64,000 nt of DNA from Eublepharis macularius (Eukaryota; Chordata; Lepidosauria; Squamata; Eublepharidae). The notes below the pieces were generated by a model. That model had not been told where the DNA came from. It worked only from the letters and a program-made list of their open reading frames with translations, and made no database searches. Positions within the stretch are counted from its first letter, which is position 1. The number at the start of each line of letters is the position of its first letter. A program made the position numbers and the translations under genes. The stretch spans positions 57,427,766 through 57,491,765 of the forward strand of contig NC_072801.1 of assembly GCF_028583425.1 (NCBI RefSeq). Reading direction: 5' to 3'. Positions 12,191 through 40,421 of the stretch are shown here, piece by piece.

Positions 12191-12924
12191 TGACATCAGA
12201 TGATGCATGCACATGTACAAATGAAACTTCCACACCAAAAAAAACACAAGTCTTTTGAAGTTAAGTGATTGTTCAATTTTAATTTCAAGTTTGTAAAATA
12301 AATATAGACACAATTCCATATACAGGGGAAAATGTATTTACAAGCAGTCACATTTCTCTACACTAGTGGAGAAGAACCCAAAATGTTCAGTTTATTTGGA
12401 TAAGCAGGAATGCCCCAAAACGTTATATCAGAAGGTTTCGAAGCAATGATAGCATCTCACAGACACCCTGTGATTCGACATGCGGGAGTTTCTGAAAAGG
12501 AGGTCTGCTTTGCATGACCTTGGATCAGTCGTTCTCTCTCAGCCTAACCTACCTCACAGGATTGTTGTGAGGATAAAACAGAGGAGAGGAGAATGATATA
12601 CACTGCCTTGAGCTCTTTGGGTAAAAACAGGAAAAAAGGTCCTAAACAAATAAACATTGAACTTCTTGCATGGGTATTACTTGTCACTACATAGCATTTA
12701 GGAGAACTCATGAAAAACTTCTCCCAAACCCTGCAACCTGAATTAATAATGCAAATCAGGTAAATCTGCATACTTGCATTTATTCCTTCGGCTTGCAACA
12801 GCCATAAAGCCCTCCTACAAACCCCAAAATTCCCTCCTCAGGAATGTAACCTGGTTCTGAGATCCCTTCAAGTGTTGTCTGCTTGCCTTCCAACTTCTGT
12901 CCTTTGAGCTACAGATGCTACAGC

Positions 12925-13138
12925 TGTCTATACATCGTTATCCTGCCTTACCTCCAAAGGAGCACAGAGAGGAATACCATGGTTCTTGTGCCCATTTTTG
13001 TCCTCACAACAATCCTGTGGGGTAGGTTAGGCGCTGAGAGAGTGACTGGCCCGGCGAGCTTCATGGGTGAGAGGTGATTTGAACCCAGGACTCCCACAAC
13101 CTAGTCTGAAATTCTAATCACTAAACCTCAGCCACACT
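12925..13138 (-). repeat. tRNA-derived SINE
   Basis: The minus strand carries a B-box-like GGGTTCAAAT. The plus strand reads TCACAACAATCCTGTGGGG. Related minus-oriented copies are at 34150-34330, 35790-35997, 38030-38212 and, weakly, 1158-1295 and 49255-49480. Confidence 0.6.
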
Positions 13139-15591
13139 CAAGGAACAGTCCCTCTTCGAAAGCCCCTCCTTCTCTGGTTATTAGAGACAATCCCTGTTTT
13201 ATGGAACCTCCCTGTGGTAAATCACTATCTTTGTATTTGGCCACATCTTTTAAACCACTTACTAGATTTACTTTCCAGGTTCAGCTGTCCCATCCTCCCA
13301 CCTCCTGGGGTCTATATAACTTCACTCCCTGTGAGACAGGGCTGGATGCATCTTCTCCCATGCACACATCCATGTAAATGCATGAGCACTCAAAAAATAG
13401 TGCAATAGCTGGTCATGCCACTGTTACCAGAACTGCTCTTTATTATAATGGGGAATTAGCTATAGCAGTCTGTAACTATTAATATTAAGCGAGGATCATA
13501 ACCTATGTTTACGGAGGTCCCGATCCCAGACACTCTAGTGAAAAAGAGGCAGACAAGGAGTAAGGTTCAAACACGTGTATTGAGTGTAGCGTAAGCCTAG
13601 CTTGCACAAGCATACAGAGAACACACAAGACCTAAGAAATACAGGGTATGAAATACAGAGACGTTCGCATTAGCTGGTTCCCAACGATGATAGGGGGGAA
13701 TACTCACTTATCCTGGAGCGAAGCAGAGACACAGCAGCGAGGGTGGCCCAATGCCAGCACTGGGACCACAGACGGACAGCAAGGAGGTCTGGATAGGGAA
13801 TGGCCGGAGCACCGAGTGGTCTGGGAGACCAGCTTAAATACCCCAAAACGTACCCTGGGGCTGGTGCTGTACTTGGTGGTTCTCACAGATTAAAACAAAG
13901 GGTCTAATGGGCTACTGAATGGCTTGGATGGGCCACTTTGGTAATCAGATTGTGATAAGTGACACCTCAGGAAGAGGGGACAAAAGAGGGAGGGGGAAAT
14001 CCAAGTGGGCTGAAAGGATGTTCCAGCGGACAGGGCTTGTCCTGATGTCATCAGCTTCTGGAATGCGGAGGTTCCTTTGAGATGCATTCTCTAAGTGCTT
14101 GGGATGGTCAGCACTTAGCTCTTCTCCGGGGCGGCTCCTAAGATATGCAGAGCAGGGCGAGGGGCTCTCGCTGCGGACGTGGTGTGCCCGCTTCACCGAA
14201 ATGGCTTCTCAAAGCAGTCTTCTTCCCAGGGTCTTCTGGCTGCCTGAGAACATGGATGCCGGCTGGGCATAGCTGGGGCTGGATAGCAGGCTGCCCGGTA
14301 GCGAGGGCAGGCTCGGCGACCGGCTCGCGGGAGGCTCCAGGCGGGAACTGACCAGGGAGCGCCTAGCCAGGCTCGCTGGAGGTTTCCCCGGCAGGCGCCC
14401 GGCTGCTAGCAGCGGCTTGGGCCCATATGAGGCAGGCTTCCATGGAGGCAGGGGGAACAACACTTTAAAACACAGTCCAAAGCAGGGAACAGGCACGGTC
14501 TGTGGCAGATGGCAATGCAGGCACGGGGCACACTTGTAACAGAGTCCAAACACACACTTGGAAGTCCAGATACAGGTCAGGGCAGGGCTGCCCAGAAAGA
14601 GAGTTCTTTGTGCAGTTATCCAAACATGGAGTCAGTAAACTACACAGTCTATTGCAGCAGGGTAATTGACACGCAGGCAGGAAGCTGACACGTGTATCAG
14701 AATACACACACGTGCACAGCAGTCTTTGGGTGTAGCAGTAAAACAGCAACGCAGGAAACTTTAGCACAGTTCATAGCAGGCTTCAAAGCAGGGGAGGGGG
14801 CCTACTTGGCAACACCACCTGATGGTAAGGCTCGATTTGATTACAGACTGGAGGACAATGATGTTTTTCTGGGATATCTTTAACCTAATAAATAGTAAAT
14901 ACCTTCCAGGATTTTAAGGCACAGTAGGACAGTTTATCACAGAGTAAACAAATATTGGGTTGGGTCCAACCAGCTTTTCTGCTAGTGATGAAGGAAGGAA
15001 GGGGTCCTCCTTTGACCAATAGAATTTAAGCTGTGCTATGGATGATGCAACGTGCATGGACAGGAATAAGGAAAGGAACTGGATGAGAGGGCACCGGCTG
15101 AATCCAATCAACCAGATGGAAGACAACCTCAATAGTAGCCTTGTTCACATGTTAGAAAGTGAACACATGTACATCCTGCCTGTATGTGCATACATCTGTT
15201 TGTAAGAAAGAGTCAACATGCATTCACTTAACCAATGAAAACAAAGAAGAGTAACTGGATACACGTGGGGTTTGCATCACACATTCAGCTGTACATGCAT
15301 TGACTGCAACATGAGAATTGCTCACAAAGGACAATCAAGTGTACATTGTACATAGATTGTATATGTGTTCGCTGTAATTCATGAACAGGGCTAATGTGCC
15401 ATTGGGGTAGGGAGGTTTGGACAGCAATTCTTCATATGATAATTGGAGGTGTTTGTAGCATGCCTATTTTCATCTGTGAAATCTTGTAGGACATTAAAAA
15501 CTTGGGGGGGGGAATAATAACAACAATAAAGTGCAAGTAGCTTCTCACTTCATAAGGTGACAGAAGGTGCTGTGTTCCCCAGGCATATTCT

Positions 15592-15770
15592 TAGATCCAG
15601 AGGAGTTAGCCATGTTAGTCTGTAGTAGCAAAATCAAAAAGAGTCCAGTAGCACCTTTAAGACTAACCAATTTTATTATAGCATAAGCTTTCGAGAATCA
15701 AGTTCTCTTCATCAGATGCCTGATCAAAAGCTTATGCTATAATAAAATTGGTTAGTCTTAAAGGTGCTAC
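15592..15770. mobile_element. Palindromic Penelope-type terminus
   Basis: 179 bp with one long and one shorter inverted arm, flanked by 12 bp duplications CAGGCATATTCT (15580-15591, 15771-15782). Confidence 0.75.
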
Positions 15771-16524
15771 CAGGCATATTCTGTATTCACTGTGGGACAA
15801 AAGCCAAGCTAGTCATTTAGCAGCTGCCTCTAAGCCAGGGTTTATCTCTGTTTCTGTGGTGACCAGCTTTCATAGCAAACCCGCCCCCCAGGCTTACTAT
15901 TCCCTTGCTGGTGGTAGAGAATCCCCCCACCACCACCACTCAGCTAGCTATTGAAAGTAAAAGTGCAGGAGATGGGAGGCCAACTTCAGCAGCATTCCAA
16001 CATGCTGATGTCACTTCTTGTGCACCTGGAAATGACATCAGTGGGTCACTGGGGGATATCAGGGGCACTCTGGTATTTGGGCAAAACTCTAGCATCCCCA
16101 CTATCCCTTAGCGTAGTCTTGCCAGGTGCCCACTGAAGACAAACTAACTTCCAGCGGTGTGCCATTCTGCCTGCCAATTGTTCAGGAAGTGATGTCATCA
16201 TGCTGGCTGCAGGAGCGTTTCCATGCTTCACACAGGGCCAATTTCAGCCCAGAAACCCCAGCCTAGAAACCCCAGTAAGTAACACCCTCCCTCACTGGTT
16301 GCCAAGGAGACCTGGCAAGCCTACCCCAGTGATTTGCTGGCATCACTTCCAGATGCAGAGGGCAGGACATCAACACATCACTGGAGGCGTAATGATGTTT
16401 TTGAGGAGCGCACCCCCCCCATAACCCAGTAATTCCCTACCCCCACCAGTTGCCGGGGGGGGGACCTGGTAAACCTACCACCACCCCACACAAACACAAT
16501 AATATTGTCACCTCATCATGGATT

Positions 16525-30977
<14,453 letters not shown>

Positions 30978-31729
30978 GTTCTTGGTCTCTTCACTTGTCT
31001 GGCCAATGTTGCTTATGCAATTTGAAAATCAAGAAAGGGGACTGAGACATTTACAAGCAGAAATTTTCAGGCAGCATCACAAACAGATCAAAGCTTCCAT
31101 CCCAGAAGGAAAGGGAACGACTGCTCTTCCAAAGGCAAAAAGAACCCAGGAGTCCTGCTAAAGGACAAGCAGGAAAAAAAATTAAAGAATCAACAGAGTC
31201 CCTGTGCTTCTAACCAGTGACGCTTGGAGTGAGAGCCCTGGATCTCTGTCCCCCTTTCTGTAGCCTCTGCATGTCTCCTTCCCCAGCTGGGGAGAGAATC
31301 CATGAATCCTCCTGGGGTCGGATCCGACCAATTTTTCTGCTGGTGAAAAAGGAAGAAGGGGTCCCCTTTGACCACCAAAAAGGCCATGCTGAGGATCTGC
31401 ATGGATAAAAACCTTGTGGGACAAGGCTTGTAGTAAGGAGGAGAAACTGGTGAAACTGAGCAAAAAACCTGGCTGGGTCCCACCGCTGGCTCTTAATGCC
31501 CCCTATTTTACCTCAGTGCATACACAAGACCCCTAAATATCCTGAGAATTCAGGAAGTCTTACTCCTAGCCCCCCCCCCCAACTACAAAATACTTCCCTT
31601 CCCAGAGAACCCAGGAATCCCAGTTCCTCAGCACTGTGCTCTGATCGATGAACCTCTATCTAGGAGACTTTTGAGCAAACTCCTGGATTCTGGTCTCCAC
31701 AGACTCCCCCAGGATCCACTGCAACTTAC

Positions 31730-31800
31730 CTCTTAAAGCTGCAGAGAGAAGCCACCAGAAGTTCTGGCTCTCTTCTGCTGTTCGCCTTAGCCCTCTAAAA
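31730..31800 (-). promoter_or_regulatory. Possible noncoding first exon of gene 2
   Basis: On the minus strand a segment ends in TTTAAGAG followed by a strong GTAAGT donor (GT starts at 31729). A GGCCAG acceptor precedes the ATG-bearing segment about 25 bp upstream of 30977. This would make a spliced 5' UTR. The upstream limit is arbitrary; no TATA box was recognised. Confidence 0.25.
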
Positions 31801-33596
31801 CCCTAAGCACACTGAGTAACGATCACCGTCTTCATAGACTCTCTTCAAGCCTGCCCTCCCCTCCACCTGTCAGGGAGCAATTTGCAATGGACACCTAAAG
31901 ATCGAGGTGGGAACCCAGCAGAAGTAACAATGAGTTTACAGAAGAACCACACCTAGGTGAAGGGATAATGGTGGAGAGCACAGTATGAGGAGGAGGGACT
32001 GAGAGGACAACTAAGCTGGAACAGCCTAGGGGAGTTGGGCGGTTTCCCATTGGCAGAATTATGAAAAGACAGTGGGGAGGTGTTAAATACGTGTATAGAT
32101 GCATCTGGATTCTCAGCTTCTATGCCAGGAGAGGTTTATAAAACTGCACCTGGATCTCACATTGGAAACCAGTTCTCACCTGTCTAAGCCCTCTCCTTGT
32201 TTAAACATTAAACAATTCTGCTTTAGGATTAAACCAAGTCTTCTTCAGTTTAATAGACTTTTATAAAAATATTAAACAGAAAGAAGATCGATGAAATTTA
32301 CTCCAAAAGTCAGGGGACAGAATCAGAAGTCAGGGATGGGGAACGGCAGGGACAGCTCCAAGGATCTGAGCTGGGGGGTGGGGGAGTTCCTAAGCAAAAT
32401 GATGTCCAGTGCTCCCCCACTAAGCAGATATCTTCTCATCCACATCCTCTGCCCTCCGTTTCACACACCACTTCCTATCCTCTCTCAGGGCAACGAGGCT
32501 GGATTAAGAGAGTCAGAGAGTTGCTGTTCCATTCCCTCCAGTGGTCTTTCAAGCCAGGAAATTGGAGATAGTCCCACAGGCCTCTGTGACATCGATGGAG
32601 CCTCCAAGATTATCTCCCATTTCCAAGTGGGACAGGTGCCTCTGGAAAGGCAGTGGAGCACAGTGCTTCCATGCCAACCCTTTCTTCTCCCTGGCATCTT
32701 TCCCATCAGGAAATGGAAGTCCATTCCGGTCTCCAAGGCTCCTATTTCCTGGAGGGAGAGTCACCTGGGGTGCAACTCTCACAGGAGAGTCCACTTCTTC
32801 CCTCAGAGTATTCCTCCAATCAGGGACTGAGACGCTGTCCCCAGGATCCCTATGCTTTTGCTGGGGTCTTGGGGGGGGGGGGGACAAATGACTCAAGAAT
32901 TGGTGGGATAGGTGACCCACCATGCCTACCCCTGAGACCAGCCATGTAGAGTGGGTTAGAGAAAGAGAGGGTCTGGGAAAGAGGACACCATGCTTCAAAT
33001 TTCGATATGGTTTTTGAATTTGTGAAACATGATTGCCTGTGGTTGCATTTGTTATGTATTGACCAAGATGGGTAAATAGAAATTTAAATGAGGGGACAGG
33101 TTTTATGCAACGGTGGGATCTCTCTTGCTTGAAGTCCCCCCAAGCCTCCCCTAGTCAGCAGAACTTGCTCTTTTCTGTTCAGCTTCCAGCCTTTACATAA
33201 GATTAGATCAAGTACTCACCTAATGAACAACAAACCAACTGTATCCCTAGGAAAAAAATTATTCCCAGTTCTCCTCTTCTTATTCCCAGTATGTGCATTG
33301 ACATTCCACCACCTAAGGTGAGTCTTTTTTCTTCAGTTGGCCCAGGCATTACTGCCAATTCTACAACAAAGTTTGCCTTTATGTGCTGCATGTACACTGA
33401 ATTGAAACAGGTAACCAAACCCCACCCAAGTATGAAAATTAAGGAAATTTTATGGTTGGCTTAAATAGTAGTTCCTGTTTTCCACACCAACATAAATTAT
33501 ACTTATATATCCATATTGCATAATTGAATTTTGAATCCCTTGAGCATTAATTGAAATTAGGATTCTGTACTTCCCACACTGCTGCACAAGCAGAGA

Positions 33597-33692
33597 TTTT
33601 CTGTGCAATCCTAAACAGAGTTACTCTAGTCTAACCCCAATGAAATCAGTAGGCTTAAAAAGGCGTAACTTTGTTTAGGATTGTACTGTTTG
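33597..33692. mobile_element. Short MITE with TGCAATCCTAA ends
   Basis: GTGCAATCCTAAACAGAGTTAC at one end and its near complement at the other. Relatives lie at 5036-5127 and, as fragments, near 37630-37700 and 40236-40300. Confidence 0.6.
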
Positions 33693-34149
33693 TGATGATT
33701 GCACAATATCTTACCTTTAGTGATGTTGGATTTTACCTTTCCTTTGGGGCGGGGGGAGAATATTTTTTTTCAATACAAAAAGGAGATACAGAAAAGAAAA
33801 GGCAAAAGGGAACAAAAGTTTACATTTAAAAGAAAATTAAAGATTTGCATTCCAAGGACTATCAAGGACTATCAAAATGCAAATAACCATATCACATTTA
33901 AAGTATAATTTTCAGGTATACAGCAAAAACATACTCAGGAATTTTTCCTCTCTCCATCCTAATAAACCTCCTTGTTAGACCAACCAATGTTTAATAAACT
34001 AAAAAGAAAAGTTTTCTTATGGCTACAATGGCATTGCTTTCATCAGTGTGTGCTGAAGCCTTTGGTAAGATTAGAAAAATAATTTATGTTAAAATCTGAA
34101 GGGGGAGTTAAGTGTTCTGAATTCAGAAGAAAACCCAAGGAGGTATAAT

Positions 34150-34330
34150 AACATAACATTCAATTGTATATACCACCTTTCAGGATGACTTAACACCCAC
34201 TCAGAGCAGTTTACAAAGTGTGCTATTATTATCTTCACAACAATCACCCTGTGAGATGGGTGGGGCTGAGATTGCTCCGAGAGAGCTGTGACTGTCCCAA
34301 GGTCATCCAGGTGGCTTCAAATGGAGGAGT
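34150..34330 (-). repeat. tRNA-derived SINE
   Basis: Same family, degraded: TCACAACAATCACCCTGTGA. Confidence 0.55.
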
Positions 34331-34989
34331 GGGGCCGGTTTGGTGTAGGGGCCAAAAGTAGCAAACATCACCCATGCAAAAAAGGCCATGGATCAGAAAG
34401 AACTTAGAAATTAAGAAGGCCCATCTAGGTGTGAAAACAATCAGGAAAAACAGACCAGGGTCACCAGGCTCCTTTTTTGATCTTTCAGCCAGTTATCAAA
34501 AAAGCAAGGGACCATTTTTCTCCTCCTCAGGTTTTGGAAGTTACATACCTGAGCTGATCTGATCATCTGAAAGATTTCAGAAGATTGTCAGTACTTCATT
34601 AGCTTGCGGCAACTGAAGTTCCAAGTGGCACTGTTCAAGTCTAATCTTTTAATTACCAGGATACATTCACTAGATTCAGCAGCAAAACAATAACAGACGT
34701 ATTTGGCTGGAATTTAGAGGTATTCGGTACCACTAAGAAGGAACTATTTTTCAGGAAGGACTTTGACATTGGCTGGATAGAACTAGATATCCTCAAGATG
34801 AGAGGTCTGCAAATAACCAGTCCACACATATGCTGTTAGTGGTAAGACTTGCCCTCACAGTATTAAGAAGGCTTATGAATATGGCTATTCAATAAGCCCC
34901 TTCTTTGAATGTGTTTCAAACACAAAGTACTGCCCAAGCAAGCAGAAATATGGAAGGCAGATTCCAGCCAGAAGAAAGAACGTGCTAGC

Positions 34990-35769
34990 ATGTGAGATGT
35001 CAGGCGAGGCCAGCTCTCAACCCCCATGGCTCAGAGTTGTTTAAAGATCCTAAAACAAAAGGTCTTCCCTACTGATCTCCCCTGATCCACTCTCCTATTC
35101 TCGCCTATTCTCAGGACTCTGATAGCCTCACCCACCTATACTTGATAACTTTAGTTCCGCCCGGGAAGACTTTATCAAACCTTCCCAGTTAATTGTCTCA
35201 CCCCAGAGACAGCTTCTCAAACCTTTGTCCTACCCTGGGAACAACCATTAAGTCATTATTTGGGGGGCAGAAGATGCAGTCTTGCCCCAGGGTACATTCC
35301 ACAGCATAACTGGACTACCCCTCTGCCATAGCTGTGTGCATGCTCCCAGATCCTCAGTTTGGACCTCGGTTCGAGCTCTTCCACATTGGACCTGGGACCT
35401 CGGTTTGAGCTCGGACCTTGGTTCAAGCTCTTCCACAGTGACATGCTGGTTGCTCAATGCTCTCTCTCTCGGACACCCTCTTCTGGATGGTAACTATCAC
35501 CCAATCCTTCAAACTCTGTCCAGTTTTCACCACTGCTTTCGAGTTAGCTCTGAGTGTGTGTTGTGTGTGTTTTTGCATGTTGTTGATGTTTATTCTTTTC
35601 AATTAAAAACTCTTTTGGTTGAAACATCTGTCTGTTCATTGAAAGAGTTCTCTAGCTGGGACAACCCTTGTATACACAGGTGGAGATCCTGAAGTTACCC
35701 ACCTTTCGCTGTCTCTCATTGCATGCTAATTCCCCCAACTCACAAGGAGACCTTCTTATAGGGTAACAA
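34990..35769 (+). mobile_element. Possible solo LTR fossil
   Basis: A low-repeat block with a late AATTAAA signal and three copies of a GGACCT(C/T)GGTT..GAGCTC motif. It ends near GGGTAACA. Boundaries and family are uncertain; no internal genes. Confidence 0.3.
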
Positions 35770-35789
35770 TGCATATGTATATTGACATG

Positions 35790-35997
35790 ATAAAGTATTT
35801 ATTTATACCCTGCTTTTCTCCTGAATGGACCCAAAGCACCTTACAACATCAATCTCCCGTCCTCCATTTTATCCTCAAAACAACAATCCTTTAAGGTAGG
35901 TTAACCTGGAAGATTGCCCAAGGTTACTCAGTGAGCTTTAAGACAGAACGGGAATCTGAGTGTGGGTCTAGTCCAGTGTTCTAACCACTCCAGCAAT
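35790..35997 (-). repeat. tRNA-derived SINE
   Basis: Same family as 12925-13138: CCTCAAAACAACAATCCTTTAAGG and a GTTCTAACCACTCCA head. Confidence 0.6.
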
Positions 35998-36249
35998 GAC
36001 ACTCAGTGGCTTAGGAGCCACACATGGCTCTTTGACATGTCACACGTGGCTCTTCTGAGCACTGTTGCCCATGACATCTGTTGCCACATTCCAAGAAACT
36101 GGGCAGTTTCTTTAAAAATTGGAAACATTTGATCATTAGTATAGGCCCAAGATGAAACTGTTTTATTTTTAAATTACAACACTTGTTGGTGGCAATTATA
36201 TCGAAGTTGTGCAGGTATAGGGGTTTTGTGTTTGAGGCTGGTCATCATA

Positions 36250-36367
36250 GGGCCAAGCTACACATGACGAATGACACTTGAACGGCAAGTGGATTGAGTG
36301 GAGGGCAAGTGAACAGGGAGAAATACACTTGCTGTTCAAGTGTCATTCGTCATGTGTAGCTTGGCCC
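36250..36367. mobile_element. Fold-back MITE, GGGCCAAGCTA family
   Basis: 118 bp hairpin with ends GGGCCAAGCTACACATGACG; arms nearly perfect. Confidence 0.75.
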
Positions 36368-36559
36368 ACACATTGCTGAATAAAATGGAATGGGGTGTAT
36401 CACTGTAGAATACTAATCCATAAAACAAAATGCCCAATAGTGTGTGTCTGGGGGGGGGGAGGAAAATAACTTTAGATGCTCAGAGGTTCTCTGGTAACTG
36501 AAGATGTTATATTATTGTTTGTACATATTTGGGGTAGCATGCAGGGCATGCAGTAGTTA

Positions 36560-36793
36560 CGTAGCTCTTTTAGATAATGGGAAATACTAAGAGGGTTCTC
36601 CATGATCTCGGCTTTATGCTTGTTTAAAAATTTTCTGCTACCAAACCAATTGTATCTGTTTCCCTGACCATTCTAACTGTTGTTCATTATTGTATTTTGC
36701 TCAGTGAATGTCCTAGCACTCAATTATATTGTATTTTCACTCACACTGTTGTAAGCCACCTTGGATCTCAGTGAGAAAGGCTGACTATAAACA

Positions 36794-36888
<95 letters not shown>

Positions 36889-36893
36889 TGATG
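36560..36893 (+). mobile_element. L2-like LINE tail ending in a GAT microsatellite
   Basis: GGATCTCAGTGAGAAAGGCT and CTATAAA mark the LINE 3' end. It passes straight into (GAT)n then (GACGAT)n at about 36795-36893. Confidence 0.65.
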
Positions 36894-37406
36894 GTGGTAA
36901 CTATGATAATCCACAGAGTGAGTATTACTGTACTATACCATACTGGCTCTCCCTACTTGAACCACTTGAATTTAGAGCAGGTGATATCATGCCTATTAAG
37001 AACAGAAAATGTCAATACCCTCCTCTTTCACATACACACCCTCCCAATAAATAAGCACTCAGACAGTAAATGTGTCTGAGCATGTTTAAAGTTGCCCCTA
37101 GTTTATTGCAAGGACAATCAGACCCACGGTGAGATCAAACATTCTATTAAACATTCTTAGGGAAATGTTCTGGCCAACTGATTTATGCAAGGTGCTTTGG
37201 AGGTCAGGGAAGGCTGTTGTAGCATAAGGGAATGCAATATTCTGCAGGAAAGGGGCTTCCGGGATGGGTAGTGATCCTAGGGGTGGGGCTATGTACTAAA
37301 CGCTAGTGTCCCTAGTTTCATCTGAGATACATTAGGGAATGGAAAAAGACTCCGCTCCAATCCCTGGCATGCCACATGGAGGTAAAAGGACTGGGGAAGA
37401 CCTAGG

Positions 37407-37613
37407 CCTGCCAACCTCCAATAGGAGCCTACAGTTCTCAGGGAATTACAGCTGAGACTGTATTGATCAGTTCCCCTTGGGAAAAAATGGCAGCTTTGGA
37501 AGGGCAAATCTATGTCATGTTCCCGTTAGCTTCTTTTCTTCCTAAATTCCACCCTCCCTAGACTACGCCACCAAATCTCCAGGAATTTCATAACCCAGAG
37601 CTGGCGACCCTAA
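37407..37613 (+). mobile_element. Family-A MITE
   Basis: Starts CTGCCAACCTCCAATAGGAG and ends CAGAGCTGGCGACCCT. Intergenic between genes 2 and 3. Confidence 0.6.
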
Positions 37614-38029
37614 GGCCTCTGTCTGATGTTTTATAGAATCATGGCCAGGCATTGAAATCAATGAGCTTAGACTGGAGTACCTCTGCTTAGGATTGCACTG
37701 TTTGTTTGTTGCACAGGACTTATTCTCCATCCAGGTGATCAATGCAAGCCCCCAAATGCCTGCAATACCACTGAGGCTGGCTGGCACTGAGGGATAAGGC
37801 AATAGGCACAGCTTATGCCCATTGTCTGTAGCACAGTCCAGTGCCTGGCTAAGTAGAACATTTGTCTTTCTCCACCCCTTTTGTTGGCTTGAACACCAAT
37901 ATCCTCACAGGTAGACATTTTTGACACACAGACCACAATGGTTACCTGTCTTTGCCATAGATATAATCCAGTGGCCTGACTAGTTAAAAAGGAGCTTCAT
38001 CAGTTCTAGCATACGTCACAGCTCTCAAC

Positions 38030-38212
38030 CTGTTTACACAGCACTTCATTTTCTCTTCCTCCATTATATCTACTCAACAACCCTGTGAGGTAGGTAGACC
38101 ATGAAAGTGTGACTGGCCCCAGCTTAGCCAGAAAGCTTCATGGTGGGATGCAGGAAGGATTTGAACCTGGCTGCCCCACATGTCAGTCTGGCACGCTACT
38201 ACACCACGCTTT
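38030..38212 (-). repeat. tRNA-derived SINE
   Basis: Same family: CAACAACCCTGTGAGGTAGG, ATTTGAACCTGG (B-box reversed) and ACGCTACTACACCACGC. Confidence 0.65.
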
Positions 38213-40421
38213 ACAATAGACTTTTAAACCAAACATAGATTTTTCAATACCACATTACCAAATGATCTTTTGCCCTCTTTCATTCATGTCAGTAAGTTAA
38301 TGTTTCAACGTACCTATTTCTGGGGGCTTCTCTTTTCTTTGGGTGGTTCCCCTTTTGGAATGAAGAGACACTGTAAATACATAGAGGTAGATCTATTTTT
38401 TTAAAAAAAAATTCACCCCATCAGGCACTCTGCACATGCTTGACAGTCAAAACAAAAAACAGAAGATAGCATGTCTGGTTCAAACCAGGAAGTGAGTATA
38501 TTTATTTTGAGTGATTAATATGTAACATGATCTTATTGAAAGAGCTTTCTTCAGTGTTTATTTCCACTCTGAAATGAACCACGTCTTCTGGAATCTTTTC
38601 AGAGGCACCCACAGAGTCAAAGGTAGGGGGGGGGGGGAAATGGTGGTTAACAGGTGGCGTCTTCTTAGGTTTGGGAAGGATTGCCACCCCGGTCCAAAAG
38701 AAGGTCCTAACAAAGAATGTCCTCTTAATGTAACGGCTAAAGACTGTTTAATCAGTGTCCTTCTCTGGAATTGGATTCTCTCCAACTGAAACTGTAAGTT
38801 CAGCGGCTTCGTTGTCTAAAGGTTAAACACCAACTTTGGATTGAATATTAATCCATTTAATTGCCCCAGATCCAAGGAAGGGACCAGAACAGAGGTCAAG
38901 GGAGAGAGGCTCGTCACCGGCAAGACAGGAATTTGAAGAATGAGCTAAAGGTTCTTATTCTGCTTGAGGAAAGAAGTGGTGTTGAGTGGTTAAAGCAAAA
39001 GGGAGCATAGCCAGAACTGGGGGAGGGGTGCTCCTCCTAGGAACAGAATGGACCAGTTACCATTGATAACTTGTGTTGTTTAGAAATATACTACTGTTCT
39101 GTTTCGCTGTGTTTAGTGGCAAAAGGGGGGTGGCATTTCCCTCACGATTTGGTGCATCAGTGTAGGTGAGCACACTTAGATACTGATGTATCTGTAGTTA
39201 GGCCAAGGTATACTATCACTTAAGAAATTACTATTTCTATTTTTAAAAAAACATTTAGTAGTCACATAGGCTGCATTTAGACATTGTGTTTAAACTGACA
39301 CAAACAAACGGGGCCTAATGCTGGACTAGAATGCACAATTTTCTCCTTCTCCCCTCCCATCTTGCACAAGCAATCCCGCTTAGAAACCTAACTCAAATTA
39401 TCCTTGACATAGAAAAATGCAGGTGGTCCAGAGAAACAGAATTTGGAAGCAAGCCCAAACAGGTCTACTCAGAAGTAAGTTTCATTATATTCAGTGGTGC
39501 CTTACTCCTAAGAAAGTGTTCTCATTGTTACACCTTTATTTTTTTCCACCACAAACTGGCATTCTAAACCTGAATTAATTCAGCCTTATAGCCAGAAATG
39601 TTATCGTAATGGAAGGGTGAGTACACTGAAGGGAAGGGTCCCCATTTTCCTAAACCCTTAAACTCTTGGGTAGGTGGACCTGATGATGTGATGGTGGCAT
39701 CCAGCGATTTCATGGGGTGGAATGTGATCATGTCATATTGAATAATGGTATTGTACTTCCACACCCCACTAGGTATTGTTCCACACGGTATTTGTGAAAG
39801 TATGCAATCACCATTTTGTGGCTTAGAAAAGATGGGCTATATACCAGGCTGGAAAAAATAACATAGAAGTTAACTCTGTGCTAAATATAATGTAACTGAG
39901 ATAGTAGTGCCAGATTATTGCTTCCCATCTTCAGTTTACATGTGCAGCAGTTATCACTAACAGGCATGCCGTGGTACAAGGATTTGCTTATGATCATATG
40001 AGTCTCTCCACACGAGACATGACACATGAAGAACACATGTCAGATGCAATGGTAGTCAGGAAGGGTAGTTTAAAAAGACAGAGCAGGCAGCAGGGCAAAG
40101 GCTTTGCTGAATACTGGAGCTGTTCTTCTTTTAGGAAGTGTTACAGGGCATGAGAGGGGGCAGAGATTCAAAACTATCTTAGGAAGCAAAGTGGCAGGAA
40201 AGATAGTTAATCAGTGCTTGGAGGAAATACTCTAAACATCCTCTGGAGAGTATATTCCATGGGGCTTACTCCTAGGAAATGTGTCTTTAGGATTGAAACT
40301 GGGAGATAGTTACACCTGCCATAAATCACTCCCTCCAACCTAGAAATAATTTGCTAATACTAAGAGAGTAGATGTGTGAAGTTATTTATGGCAAGGGCAT
40401 AAGCACTCTACACATGCCCAG

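Larger units (their letters stand above)
10375..16524. other. Intergenic DNA between genes 1 and 2
   Basis: Holds family A and B MITEs (about 10980-12190), SINEs (12490-13138) and a Penelope-type insert (15592-15770). A block at 13430-14930 could not be classified; it is GC- and CpG-rich at 14130-14450 and might be an old retroelement. No protease motif or splice-bounded frame was found. The gene 1 promoter should lie just above 10374, but no TATA box was recognised. Confidence 0.5.

Noticed and set aside
32291-32998. Overlapping frames of 116-179 codons on both strands upstream of gene 2
   Set aside because: No family resemblance or paired splice sites; probably low-stop GC-rich DNA.
35282-35692. 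136-codon plus-strand frame with many Ser/Leu
   Set aside because: Lies within a possible LTR fossil and shows direct repeats rather than a protein pattern.
36729-37079. Frame encoding poly-Met then Met-Thr repeats
   Set aside because: It is the GAT/GACGAT microsatellite.
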